Assembly: GCA_029834535.1 (NCBI GenBank)
Contig: JAQMWT010000057.1
Span: 1-64,000 of the forward strand
Length of the DNA stretch: 64,000 nt
From: Chrysophaeum taylorii
Taxonomy: Eukaryota; Sar; Pelagophyceae; Pelagomonadales; Pelagomonadaceae
Reading direction: 5' to 3'
The position numbers were made by a program, and so were the translations under genes. The notes below the pieces were generated by a model. The model was not told the origin of the DNA. It worked only from the letters and a program-made list of their open reading frames with translations, and did not search any database. Shown one piece after another: positions 1 to 8,757 of the stretch. Numbering within the stretch: position 1 is the stretch's first letter; every line of letters begins with the position of its first letter.

Positions 1-44
1 TTTGCGGTTGATCGGAGTGTTCAGAACTCTCGAAATCTTTTCTG

Positions 45-2796
45 TTACTGCAGCCATGGGGAAGGCTTTCTAGAAGCGTGGTCGCTGTGGGACATAAGGG
101 TCGGCAGCCGAAAGGAGTGCGTCCTCTGTCTGAGAGTTGAAGAGCGGGCGATCATGTGCTGCGACTGATGCTCGTGCGATGACGTCCATCGGGTCGTGAA
201 ATGGTGATCGCAGATGGGTCCATACAACCTGCTGAGCAGTGTCATCCTGTGCATCCGGCCTAGATTGTGGATGGTGGGTGCATCAGCGAGCGCCGGCGAG
301 CGGCAGTGCGCGCCTGTCTTCGGGGAGAGAAGGCAGCGAGGTGGAACCAGCCAAGTGATCGGGAGCGGCTGATAGAGAGATATCGAACAAGGCGGTAGTG
401 CCTGGTGAATCTGAGCGGATACCTGCAGGTGCGGTGAGTTCCTGCGAGTATGTTGACCGTGGGACCTCGACAGCGTGTCTTGTCCTTGTGGATACGGCAT
501 TGCGGGGGCATTGTTGATGGTGCTTGGATCAGGCGGCTGATCTGGAATGGTCGGGGAGACCATATTCGAGGCTAGTGAAGTCGGTCTTGCTTCTTCGCGG
601 TATGCGCCATACCGAGGGGCTGAGTCCGAGGGGATGTTGTCAGTAGCCTGCGGCTTTGGTGCCTGGGGCATTGAATACGGTGGAGCCATGGGTCCTTGAG
701 TGTGGTTGCCATAGTCGATATAGGCGTAATACTCGGGAACATCTCGAAGTGTCTTGCTCCTTGACTTGTCAAAAGTAGGAACGAGGTGGCTTGGCGTTCC
801 GTTGGCAAGGCTGCTTCCTGGGCCGTTGTGCCCGAAGAGAGTCTCCCTTGTGTGTGTCTTGGCAGCATGATGGTGATCATGACCATCAGGGAGAGAGCTG
901 GCTGTTGACAATTCGGAATTTGTCGACTCTCGATCTACGTTGCTGTGCTTCTTGGTTTCGCTTTGCACGTCGACAGGACTGCTGTATAGACCGTTGTGAA
1001 CAGAGAGAGAGGAAGTCTTGATGCATGCTGTGGCAGCTTGATGGTCGTAGATAGAGTTGTCTGTTGCTGATTCCGAAGTTGTCGAATCTTGATGTTGGTG
1101 GTCTTGTTTCTTGATGTGACTTTGCACGTAGAGAACGTCGCCGGTGGTAGGGGTACGGTCGCCGGTGTTGGATGTACGCCCTCGCAACTCGGACGCGGGG
1201 ATGTGGTCGAATTGGAATGAACCAGGTGGCTGAGAAGGCGAACGGGTGCAAAGGGGTTCAGGGGGTGCCAGAGAGGCCAAGAGTGATTTGGCAGAGGAGG
1301 AGGGGCCAGAGATGGCGGGGGGTTCAGAACGGATAGGCGAAGCGGGTGGTGAACCAGGAGAACCGGGTCCGGGGCATGTGTGGAGGTGGTGATGATACTC
1401 GGGGAGAATCGGGAGAGAGGCATTGGAGGTTTGTTCGGAAGGGGATGAAGGTAGGTGGTGAATGGGGAAAGAAGGTGGAAGATGCGATGCAGCATCTTGG
1501 GTGGGGTGGGTGTCATCCAAGGAGGTAAGAATGGTGTGGAGGACGGCGTTAGTTTCGAAGTGGGAGTCGCGAATGTCAGCGCGGGCAGTTTCGAGTGCCT
1601 TGAACTGGGTGTGTGTGAGATGGAGTTCCGCGTGGGTGGAGACCAATTCGTCAGCTTGGATGGCGAGCTGGGCAGTGGCGAAGGCTAAGGCAGCGTCGGT
1701 TATGGCGAGTTTGGCGGCTGTGGAGGACAAAGCGTCGTCATTGAGATTGAGCGTGGCCTTGGTTGCGGCCAAGTCACCGGTTTGGGAGTGGAATGCAGCC
1801 TGAGTGGTGGCCAACTCGCGTTGGAGCGCAGACGGAGGTGCATTGGAACTTTGAGAAAGAAGGTGGAGTGTTGCTAGGGTGGAGACGGGGGAAGGGTCGT
1901 AGCCGTGGAGTGCGCAATCACGCGGGTGGAGATGAAAATCGGGGGGACAGCGACTTTCGAAAGGTGATGAAGGTCGGTCAGGAGGGTCCGATGGTTGGGC
2001 GGCAGTAGCTTTAGCCGCGGTGGGGGCTTGGTCAGGGATGGCGGTGCCGGGGCCGTCATGGCCGTTGGTGGCATGATCGTCGGGAAGGGGAATGAGTGTT
2101 GCGGCGAGAGGGTTGGCGAGGATGAGGATGGTGGGGAACTTGTATAGATGGTAAAGGGGGGGTCGCCGATAGTGGGGAGTTAGGCTCCAGTGTAGGAGGT
2201 GGAGGCTTCGGTGGAGTTGGTGGAGTGAAGCGAGTAATGTTTAGTGGTGGTGGTGGTGGAGTGTTCAACATCGCTGGTGCGATATTCGAACAAGGTGGAG
2301 TGTCCTCGTGAATATGGGGTGTGCCAGGTTGTGGAGTAACCTTGGCTATGCCAGGGTCCGGAGGGAAGGCAGTGGGGTCCGAGACTTTGCCGTGGGGTGT
2401 TTGACATCCGGCGGGGTGGACGGCAGGAGGCGGGTTTTGTCCGTGTTCGAGAGCGTGTTGAACAGCATGAGGGGGGGTGACCATCAAGATGATCAGTTCT
2501 TGGGTCGTGACTTCGAGAGAAGTTTGCTCAAGGGGGGTTGCAGTATGAACAGCTGGTGGGGAAGCCTGTTCAAGTTGCTCGTCCTGGTCGAGTTGCTCGT
2601 CTTGAGCTTGGATTCTTGCGGCGGCAGCGATTTTTGCGGCGAGCGCAGCATTTTCGGCCGCGTGTTTGGCTCCGAGATTAGCGAAGTCAGCTTCGAGCTG
2701 TTGCCAATCAGCTTGGAGCTGGTGCCAGAGAGCTTGTTGTGTAGCGAATTGCGTCGCTAATTCCAGACTCGGGACTTGTGGGTCGTGAGTCGCCAT
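45..2796 (-). pseudogene. Broken low-complexity coiled-coil ORF, possibly Gag-like (unassigned)
   Basis: Three consecutive minus-strand reading frames (2796-2056, 2074-1874, 1814-45) read like one protein of roughly 900 residues broken by two frame changes. The first part starts at an ATG at 2796 and has an Ala/Gln/Leu/Glu-rich segment that looks like a coiled coil (about residues 10-80). The middle is very rich in Pro, Thr and His. The third part begins with another heptad-like Ala/Leu/Thr segment, followed by a long Ser/Pro/His-rich tail. I recognise no catalytic motif. It sits just downstream of an LTR-like sequence on the same strand, so a retroelement Gag is possible but unproven. Both frame changes have the sign of one missing base. 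Confidence 0.35.
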
Positions 2797-2921
2797 CGTT
2801 TTTGGGGTTGCTTTTTGCGCGTTGTTGGTTGCCTTTCACACTTTTACACACTTTTCACCGGTAGCAAGCGATGAGACTTGACTACGGTCTTAGAAACTTC
2901 AGGAATTTCAGGAGATTGCTA

Positions 2922-3241
2922 TGGCGGCACAGAAAAACCACTCCCGGCCCCCGGGTGACAAAGGGGGTACTCACCGACTCGCCCTAGACCTCACTGGACG
3001 AGGAAAACACGGACTCGGGGTCGGATATGCTCGCCACACACCTTGCTCACGCTCACCAAGCCTCTCAACAAGATGGAGAGATGGTATATGATAGCAAGAA
3101 TGCTACAAGAATACTGCAAGAATGCTTCTCACAAGGGAGAGGTATGATGTCACTAGGAAAGTAGGGAAAGGCGTCCCGTTGAACGGGTATCAAGCCTCGA
3201 GAAGGGAGGGTAAGCCTTAGCGGTCAGGAGTTGCCGCCACA
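2922..3241 (-). repeat. LTR of the truncated Ty3/gypsy copy
   Basis: On the plus strand this begins TGGCGGCA and ends TTGCCGCCACA, giving TG...CA ends with a short inverted repeat. The last bases and the following GGACTCCC match the equivalent junction of the complete element's LTR at 8717/8718, and both share a TCCTCGTCCAGTGA-like internal stretch. Most of the rest differs, so it belongs to a related but distinct subfamily. The left boundary is uncertain by a few bases because the partner LTR is missing. Confidence 0.65.
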
Positions 3242-5633
3242 GGACTCCCTGGTGAGAATACGAGCTGCCCTCAGCGAGTCCGGCGATAATCTCGAGCCTT
3301 GGCTGAATGAGCATCTCGGGAACGAATCTTCTTGTAGACACGTTCAACGACAGGTTCGGGAACGCGTCCACTACGCAAAGTGAACTTGGAATCAACACAT
3401 CGATCTCATGCGGGGCGAAGTCGGTGACACAAGGAGTGGTACTGTTGTTGACCTTGGTCTTGTCGGTGAAACTGCGACCGTCCACGTCCTTGTATTCCGG
3501 CTTAAGCTTGCGAGTAGAGAGATGTGAGGTAGGCTTGTAATAAGAAACCTTGTCATGGGGACCGAGATCAGCATAAAAATGCAGAGCGACTCGATCATTC
3601 ACAAAATCATAGGGTTCATAAACTTCAGCGACGTAAATCTTCTTTCGCCAATCGGACCGTTTGTTATCTGGAATCCGAAAGACAACGAACTTACCGTGCT
3701 TGTAATCATCCCGGAAGGTCTCCTTGGGCTTGGGCACAGCTCGATCGACCACTGGAGAAACCATCACAGGGGTGATCTGACTGACATGAACACAACGGCG
3801 TTCAGGAGGAGAATCAAGAGACTCAATCCTGTAAGTGACCGGAGACAAGCGTTCCAAAATAACGAATGGACCGCGCCATTCCGGTCGAAGCTTGTTCTGA
3901 AGAAAAGGGATGTAGAGCAGAACATGTGAACCTTCTTCATACTCCACATCAACATGGTCCGCATTATAAGCGAGACGTTGTTTACGAAGAGCCTTCTCGC
4001 GAGCTTCGTTCACCGTAGCGGTATAGAATTTCAACCTCTCGCGAGTCTCTGCCACAACATCGGAGCGAGTTTTCGGCAGGCGGCGGACATCAAGATCCAT
4101 GATCGTATAATCGGTTGGCAATAGAGGCTGCCGGTTGAGACGAAGCATGAAAGGTGAGATCTGAGTTCCCGGAATAAACTTACGATTGTAGCAAAAAGCA
4201 ATGTACTCCGCGAATTCGGGCCAGTCCGTGATCTTGCGGTTTTGAAGACACGCACGGAGGAAAGCCTTGATAAAGCGGTTGACCCTTTCCGCAGGATTAG
4301 CCTGAGCATGATGCGGAATCGTGGTACTATACCGAACATTGAAGAGATGACAAAACTCTTCCATCAATTTGTTGACGAACTCTTTCCCATTGTCGGTACG
4401 AATCCTCTGAGGTAGATAACCTTTGAGTAATATATTCGCGACAAAAGACTCGAGGATTGACTCAGCAGTCTTATGGTGTAGTACGTCAAGAATCAAGAAA
4501 TGAGAAAATGGATCAAAAAAGATGATCAGATATGTCTCGGGACCAGCACTGGGCAAAGGTCCGAACAAATCCACACAAAGGACGGCGCAATCACCATCAT
4601 ACACAGGTTGCTGAAGAAGACCTGCTCTCTTTGGTTCAGGCGTGCGAGCTTTCTTGCACACTATGCAACCAGCAATATAAGCACCCACCTCATTAGACAT
4701 GTGGGGCCACCAAAAACGTTCAAACATCGACTGCACCGTACTTTGACGACCCATGTGACCACCATCAAGAGGTGTGTCGTGGTACAATCGGATGATGCGC
4801 GTCCGTAAAGTTCGGGGTGCGACTATCATCGGGTGCAAGTCAGGTGCGGCACGGTAGAGAACTCCTTTCACCACTTGATAGCGATAATTGGCTCCGTACC
4901 GACGAAGAGAATGGCCCTGAGCCATGCGATAGCGAATGTCCTCGCAAGTAGCATCAGTGATCTGCTCTTTGGCTATCTCTTCCAAAGTCAAATTATCCGG
5001 GATCTTGTCGATGTACTCTTGGTAATCATCGGCTTCACGGAAAATACTAGGCTGGGTCTGCAAACGTTGCTTCTGACGTTGTCTCGTAGCATGAGACGTC
5101 ACCAATTGCATCGGATCGTCGAGACCCTCTTCTTCTTCCTCCACAGGTAACTCAGTCGTAACAAACGACAGAATGACATGGCACCCAGGTAAAGGTACTC
5201 CTTCATCATCGACAGGGCGAGGAAGTTCTTGGCACACTAGATACGCGTGGTTCAAGGGTTCACCAAACTCATCCGTCTCGATGACATGATCTATAGGATT
5301 GCGAGAGAGACAGTCAGGGATACTCATTCCCGGCGACTTTCCTGGTTTGTAACCCAATTCAGGATCGAAATTGGCGAGCCGCATCGCCCATCGAGACAAC
5401 TGCCCAGACGAGTGCTTCGCCTTTCGTAAAAGCGTCAAGTTGCGATGATCCGTTTCAAGGATCGTCTTGTGACCTTCGATATAAGAGCGGAAATGCTCAA
5501 GAAAAAGAATAACTGCCAGTAGCTCTTGCCGGCAAGGCTCATAGTTCCGCATCTCTTTCGGCACAGCTCGGCTCCAATACTCAACCACTCGTTCCTCCCG
5601 TGCCACCTTGCCGGTTTCGTCCTTGACTGCCAC
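3153..5633 (-). CDS. Ty3/gypsy Pol fragment: RNase H and integrase
   Basis: An 826-residue open frame; the RNase H coding actually begins a little upstream, with a SDASKEGLGAYLF core in the same frame. RNase H is recognised from YWSRAVPKEMRNYEP and LETDHRNLTLL. Integrase follows: an HHCC zinc finger (YHDTPLDGGHMG with two His, then CIVCKKA) and a DDE core with Asp in VDLFGP, Asp in RTDNGKEF and Glu in NPAERVNRF. A GPF-type module (RPEWRGPFVI, then VTYRI) comes next. A further 90-residue C-terminal extension (WRKKIYVAEVYEPYDF onward) is shared with the other copy. The frame reads past the normal end into the LTR, stopping at 3153. With no RT or Gag it cannot be autonomous. Confidence 0.9.
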   Translation of the reverse strand: MAVKDETGKVAREERVVEYWSRAVPKEMRNYEPCRQELLAVILFLEHFRSYIEGHKTILETDHRNLTLLRKAKHSSGQLSRWAMRLANFDPELGYKPGKSPGMSIPDCLSRNPIDHVIETDEFGEPLNHAYLVCQELPRPVDDEGVPLPGCHVILSFVTTELPVEEEEEGLDDPMQLVTSHATRQRQKQRLQTQPSIFREADDYQEYIDKIPDNLTLEEIAKEQITDATCEDIRYRMAQGHSLRRYGANYRYQVVKGVLYRAAPDLHPMIVAPRTLRTRIIRLYHDTPLDGGHMGRQSTVQSMFERFWWPHMSNEVGAYIAGCIVCKKARTPEPKRAGLLQQPVYDGDCAVLCVDLFGPLPSAGPETYLIIFFDPFSHFLILDVLHHKTAESILESFVANILLKGYLPQRIRTDNGKEFVNKLMEEFCHLFNVRYSTTIPHHAQANPAERVNRFIKAFLRACLQNRKITDWPEFAEYIAFCYNRKFIPGTQISPFMLRLNRQPLLPTDYTIMDLDVRRLPKTRSDVVAETRERLKFYTATVNEAREKALRKQRLAYNADHVDVEYEEGSHVLLYIPFLQNKLRPEWRGPFVILERLSPVTYRIESLDSPPERRCVHVSQITPVMVSPVVDRAVPKPKETFRDDYKHGKFVVFRIPDNKRSDWRKKIYVAEVYEPYDFVNDRVALHFYADLGPHDKVSYYKPTSHLSTRKLKPEYKDVDGRSFTDKTKVNNSTTPCVTDFAPHEIDVLIPSSLCVVDAFPNLSLNVSTRRFVPEMLIQPRLEIIAGLAEGSSYSHQGVLWRQLLTAKAYPPFSRLDTRSTGRLSLLS

Positions 5634-5687
5634 GAGCTGAAAAAGATACGCGCCCAGACCTTCCTTGGAAGCATCCGAGCGGATCTG

Positions 5688-5737
5688 CCGAATCCCAAGA
5701 CGTTAGAAGCGCTGCAGCAGATGCCGATTGAGTTCGA
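5688..5737 (+). repeat. Inverted fragment of gypsy reverse transcriptase
   Basis: Plus-strand translation gives PNPKTLEALQQMPI, matching PNPKTLEALQKMPI in the RT connection region of the complete element, which is encoded there on the minus strand (about 11380-11430). It abuts the minus-strand RNase H start, so two parts of the same pol gene meet head to head here. Confidence 0.8.
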
Positions 5738-5814
5738 AAGGCAAGCAATTGTTCAACAAACACGTGTGCATGCCAGTTATCATTAAGCGACATACGATTA
5801 AATTGAGACTTAAG

Positions 5815-6554
5815 TTAAGACACGTCCGCACAGGACACAGTTTCATAATAATAAAAGGACAACAACATGATCGCTCTGGTTTTATTAGGATGTGCGCTTA
5901 GCGCATAGATCTGTTTAAGTTGTGCCCAAATGGCAATAGCCGGCTTACCAGCCGATTCTAGATTAAAGAACGTGTAGAGGAAACTTGCGCAAGTCTCCGC
6001 ATACTTCCGCCAATCGGCTTTAGAAAGACCTGAGAAAGTTATATTGGTTAGAGACGAGTCATACACAATAGATTTAGGGAGTTGGGTATCTAAACGGCTT
6101 AGGACTCGTTTCACGTCCGCAATTAATTCGGGACGAACAACATTAAAGGATTCTTGAAAACATAGGCGCTAAAGTTCGTTGCGCACATCTACAGTTAAAT
6201 GATGAGTGCTATTGCAGTACCAAGTCATGAGATGCTCGGGCAGTGCAACTTCATCTGGTAGATGAAGAGCTTGAACTTGTTGAGCTTTCCAACGAATGAA
6301 GATAGCTTCGGCCTCTTCATCGAGGATAGTGCTATATTCTGGTGCATTTCTTGTGAACGCCTCGTACGAGTCGTAGAGGAACAGAGGAACAACGCGTCCG
6401 CGAAAGCAAATGTCATGTGCCTACGAAGCATTTCCAGTTGAAGACTTACCTTGGTCGAGTTATCTTGGAAGCGTAAGCCATCATTTAATTTGTCAACTAG
6501 AACTTGTTCTTGCTTCAAAATATCCGTCGTAGAGACGGGCTTGGACTTAGACAT
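5815..6554 (-). pseudogene. Broken ORF of unknown function, AT-richer than surroundings
   Basis: Starts at an ATG at 6554 (MSKSKPVSTTDILKQEQ). After about 55 residues the sensible reading moves to the next frame (NAPEYSTILDEEAEAIFIRW), then meets one in-frame TAG near 6170 before continuing as KRVLSRLDTQLPKSIVYD to a stop at 5815. Joined in order it would be about 245 residues, largely alpha-helical in composition. I recognise no family. Base composition is less GC-rich than the host genes, which suggests a mobile-element origin. Confidence 0.45.
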
Positions 6555-6656
6555 ACTTGTGAACTTGTTGAGGAATTTGTCTTGGGAATGTATGGGTGTG
6601 GCCTATGTAGATAGGCTAGAGGACTGATAAACAAAAGATGGCACATAGGAAAGACA

Positions 6657-6800
6657 AGTGCAGGCCAGTAAGTTCACCTAGTCCCAATCTCTAACCCCAG
6701 CAAGTTCACCTGTTCCCGTTAAGTTCGCCTAGTCCCAATCTCTAACCCCAGCAAATTCGGCGTAAAACCAATCTCTAACCCCAGTAAGTTCGGCGTAAAC
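6657..6800 (+). repeat. AAGTTCACC-type interspersed array (partial copy)
   Basis: Begins CAAGTGCAGGCCAGTAAG, the same end seen at about 58977 and 62612. It then repeats AGTAAGTTCACCTAGTCCC and CAATCTCTAACCCC units with variation. This copy is truncated and runs into the next, oppositely oriented copy near 6890. Confidence 0.8.
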
Positions 6801-6889
6801 CCACACCCACTCACCACACTCTCCTTCGAGCTCGTCGCTCTCACCCCCGCCAATCTAAGCTGCTTTGATCCACACGCCGCTAAGCTTCG

Positions 6890-6995
6890 AGTCTTAACTA
6901 CTAATCGACAGATGTTTGTTTGTCTGTCTGTCTGTTTGTCTGTCTGTCTTTAAATGTCGACTGCTAAGTTTCTCTGTCTGTCCTTCGATTTAGCG
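6890..6995 (-). repeat. GACA/AACA microsatellite containing a very short non-LTR 3' end
   Basis: Read on the minus strand: CTAAATCGAAGGACAGACAGAG, then a stub ending GTCGACATTTAAA, then GACA/AACA repeats and CTGTCGATTAG. Microsatellite lies on both sides of the stub, which identifies the microsatellite as the insertion target. Confidence 0.75.
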
Positions 6996-7039
6996 TAAGG
7001 ATCAGGTAGGCGCGAGAGTAAGGATCAGGTAGGCGCGAG

Positions 7040-7640
7040 AGCCAGACAGTGATCCTCCAAGCCGTCTACGGCGACCTCGCAGACTATTTCCACGACCCGC
7101 GGCGGCTCTTTCAGCGCGCCATTCTCACGCCCCGTCGAAACGATGTTGTCGATGCTGACAACGCGCGCATGACCGCGGCCTTTTTTCCCCGGAGACGAGG
7201 CGTCGGAGTTCTTTTCGGCTGACTAGGCTGGGTCGGAAGACGACGCCTCGCTCTTTACAGTCGAGTTTTCAACTCCCTGACAACCAACGGCATGGTGACT
7301 TTGGTCGCGAGCTTAATGTCTTCGCAACCTCGACCCGTCGCACGGCCACTGCAACGGTACCAGATACATGATCTATCGTGTCGTTGTCACCGAGGCTCCT
7401 CCAACCTGTATCGCTTAAGGCCCGCCTACGCCAAACGATCAACAAGAGCCAGGGCCAGACGCCCCGCGAGGTCGGCGTCCTCTTTTCCAAGCCCGTCTTC
7501 TGCCACGTCCAGCTCTACGTGGCTCTCTGTCGATCGGCATCTCCGAGGATATACTCATCTGGGTCGACGACTCCACCCTACCCCACACGTGCTGCGCAAT
7601 ACCGATAAGCCCCCTCCCGGCGTCTACACGCGCACTATAG
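7040..7640 (+). pseudogene. PIF1-type helicase C-terminal fragment (composite copy A)
   Basis: Plus-strand frames give ILQAVYGDLADYFHDP and RAILTPRRNDVVDADNA, matching the RAIL-TP-N-V-IN segment of PIF1/Helitron helicases. Then come FNSLTTNGM, RNLDPSHGHCNGTRYMI (the LDP...CNGTR motif) and, in another frame, TINKSQGQTPREVGV with VFCHVQLYVALCRS (helicase motifs V and VI). Several frame breaks and stops make it non-coding. PIF1 helicases unwind DNA; in Helitrons this domain is fused to Rep, but no Rep sequence is present here. Confidence 0.75.
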
Positions 7641-7966
7641 GTGAACTTACTGGGGCCACGTGAACTTACTGGGGTTTGAGATTGGGACTAGGTGAACTGA
7701 GTGACCAGGTTAAACTGGGACCAGGTGAACATACTGGGATTTTTAGAGTAAAGGGTTTTTAGAGTAAACTCAAAGGTTGGCGGCGCGTGCGGATCAAAGC
7801 AGCTTAGATTGGCGGAGGCGAGAGCGACGAGCTCAAAGGAGTTGGTGTGAGCTAGGTGAACTTACTGACCAGGTGAACTTATATGAAAGTTACTGGGACC
7901 AGGTGAACTTACTGGGGTTAGAGATTGGGACTAGGTGAACTTACTGGCCTGCACTTGTTTACTCTA
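7640..7966 (-). repeat. AAGTTCACC-type array of composite copy A
   Basis: Many copies of GTGAACTTACTGG and GGACCAGGTGAAC (reverse complement of the forward unit), with a unique 90-bp spacer at about 7750-7845 that recurs in every composite copy. Ends at GGCCTGCACTTG (about 7966), the same terminus as the other copies. Confidence 0.8.
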
Positions 7967-8095
7967 AAAGCCCCAGTAAGTTCACACTTGGTCTCAGTAA
8001 GTTCACCTGGTCACTAAGTTCACCTAGTCCCAATCTCCAACCCCAGTAAGTTCACCTGGTTCCAGTAAGTTCACCAGGTCTTAGTAAGTTAACCT
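7967..8095 (+). repeat. AAGTTCACC-type array of composite copy B
   Basis: A shortened forward array meeting copy A head to head. Units AGTAAGTTCACCTGG and CCCAGTAAGTTCACC are visible. It leads into the conserved GCGCGTGTAGACGCC segment and then the PIF1 fragment. Confidence 0.75.
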
Positions 8096-8378
8096 ATAGT
8101 GCGCGTGTAGACGCCGGGAGGGGTCTTATTGGTATTGTGCAGCACGTGATCCCAAATGTAGGTTTCTCGGACAATTATTAGGGTGGAGTCGTCGACCCAG
8201 AAGAGGATATCCTCGGGGTTGCCGATCGACAGAGAGCCACGTAGAGCTGGACGTGACAGAAGACGGGCTTGTGGGCAAGAGGACGCCGACCTCGCGGGGC
8301 GTCTGGCCCTGGCTCTTGTTGATCGTTTGGCGTAGGCGGGCCTTAAGGGATACAGGTTGGAGGAGCCTCGGCGACAAC
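8096..8378 (-). pseudogene. PIF1-type helicase fragment, 3' part, interrupted by the gypsy element
   Basis: The minus strand encodes the NKSQGQTPREVGV and VTSSSTWLSVDR-type frames of the same PIF1 C-terminal region. It stops at ACAAC (8374-8378), where the retrotransposon begins. The sequence resumes at 18869 after the second ACAAC, so the two pieces were contiguous before insertion. Confidence 0.75.
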
Positions 8379-8717
8379 TGTGGCGTAAGGAGAATTATAG
8401 GGGCTACCTGGCGTGCCTTCGAATCCTGGCTCGCCGATCGCGTCCGTGCCCTTGGTGGGATCACTGGACGAGGATGGCCGTTCTCCCGTCACGCGACCAC
8501 AAACAACTCCCGTGCCTGGTCCTCTAAACTTGAGGACCGGTTGTTGCTTTATGATCAAGGATATATCGAAAATCGGGAAATCAGGGTGACGCATGTCACG
8601 GAAACGGGAGATGATGTCATAGAGAACACTGACATCATCAGAACGGAGTAGGGTGCCCCTGATAAGGGAGGGCCCTAGAAGAGGGGTAAGCCTGAGGAGG
8701 CGGGAGTTGCCGCCACA
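8379..8717 (-). repeat. 3' LTR of the methyltransferase-bearing element
   Basis: 339 bp, TGTGGCG...CGCCACA, homologous along its length to 18532-18868. The minus strand contains the 3' end of the element, preceded by the integrase stop at 8758. Confidence 0.93.
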
Positions 8718-8730
8718 GGACTCCCCTGGT
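8718..8730 (-). promoter_or_regulatory. Candidate polypurine tract
   Basis: Read on the minus strand, ACCAGGGGAGTCC directly precedes the 3' LTR. It is short and only partly purine. The same GGACTCCC lies next to the LTR of the truncated copy (3242 on), so it is conserved at the place where plus-strand priming is expected. Confidence 0.5.
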
Positions 8731-8757
8731 AAGAATTCGAGCTGCCCCAGCGAGGTG

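Larger units (their letters stand above)
2922..5700 (-). mobile_element. 5'-truncated Ty3/gypsy retrotransposon
   Basis: Contains the 3' LTR and a pol segment from the RNase H start through integrase. The reverse transcriptase, protease and Gag are absent. Homology to the complete element stops near 5690, where a short RT-derived sequence lies in the opposite orientation, so the 5' end was lost through a rearrangement rather than simple truncation. Confidence 0.8.
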
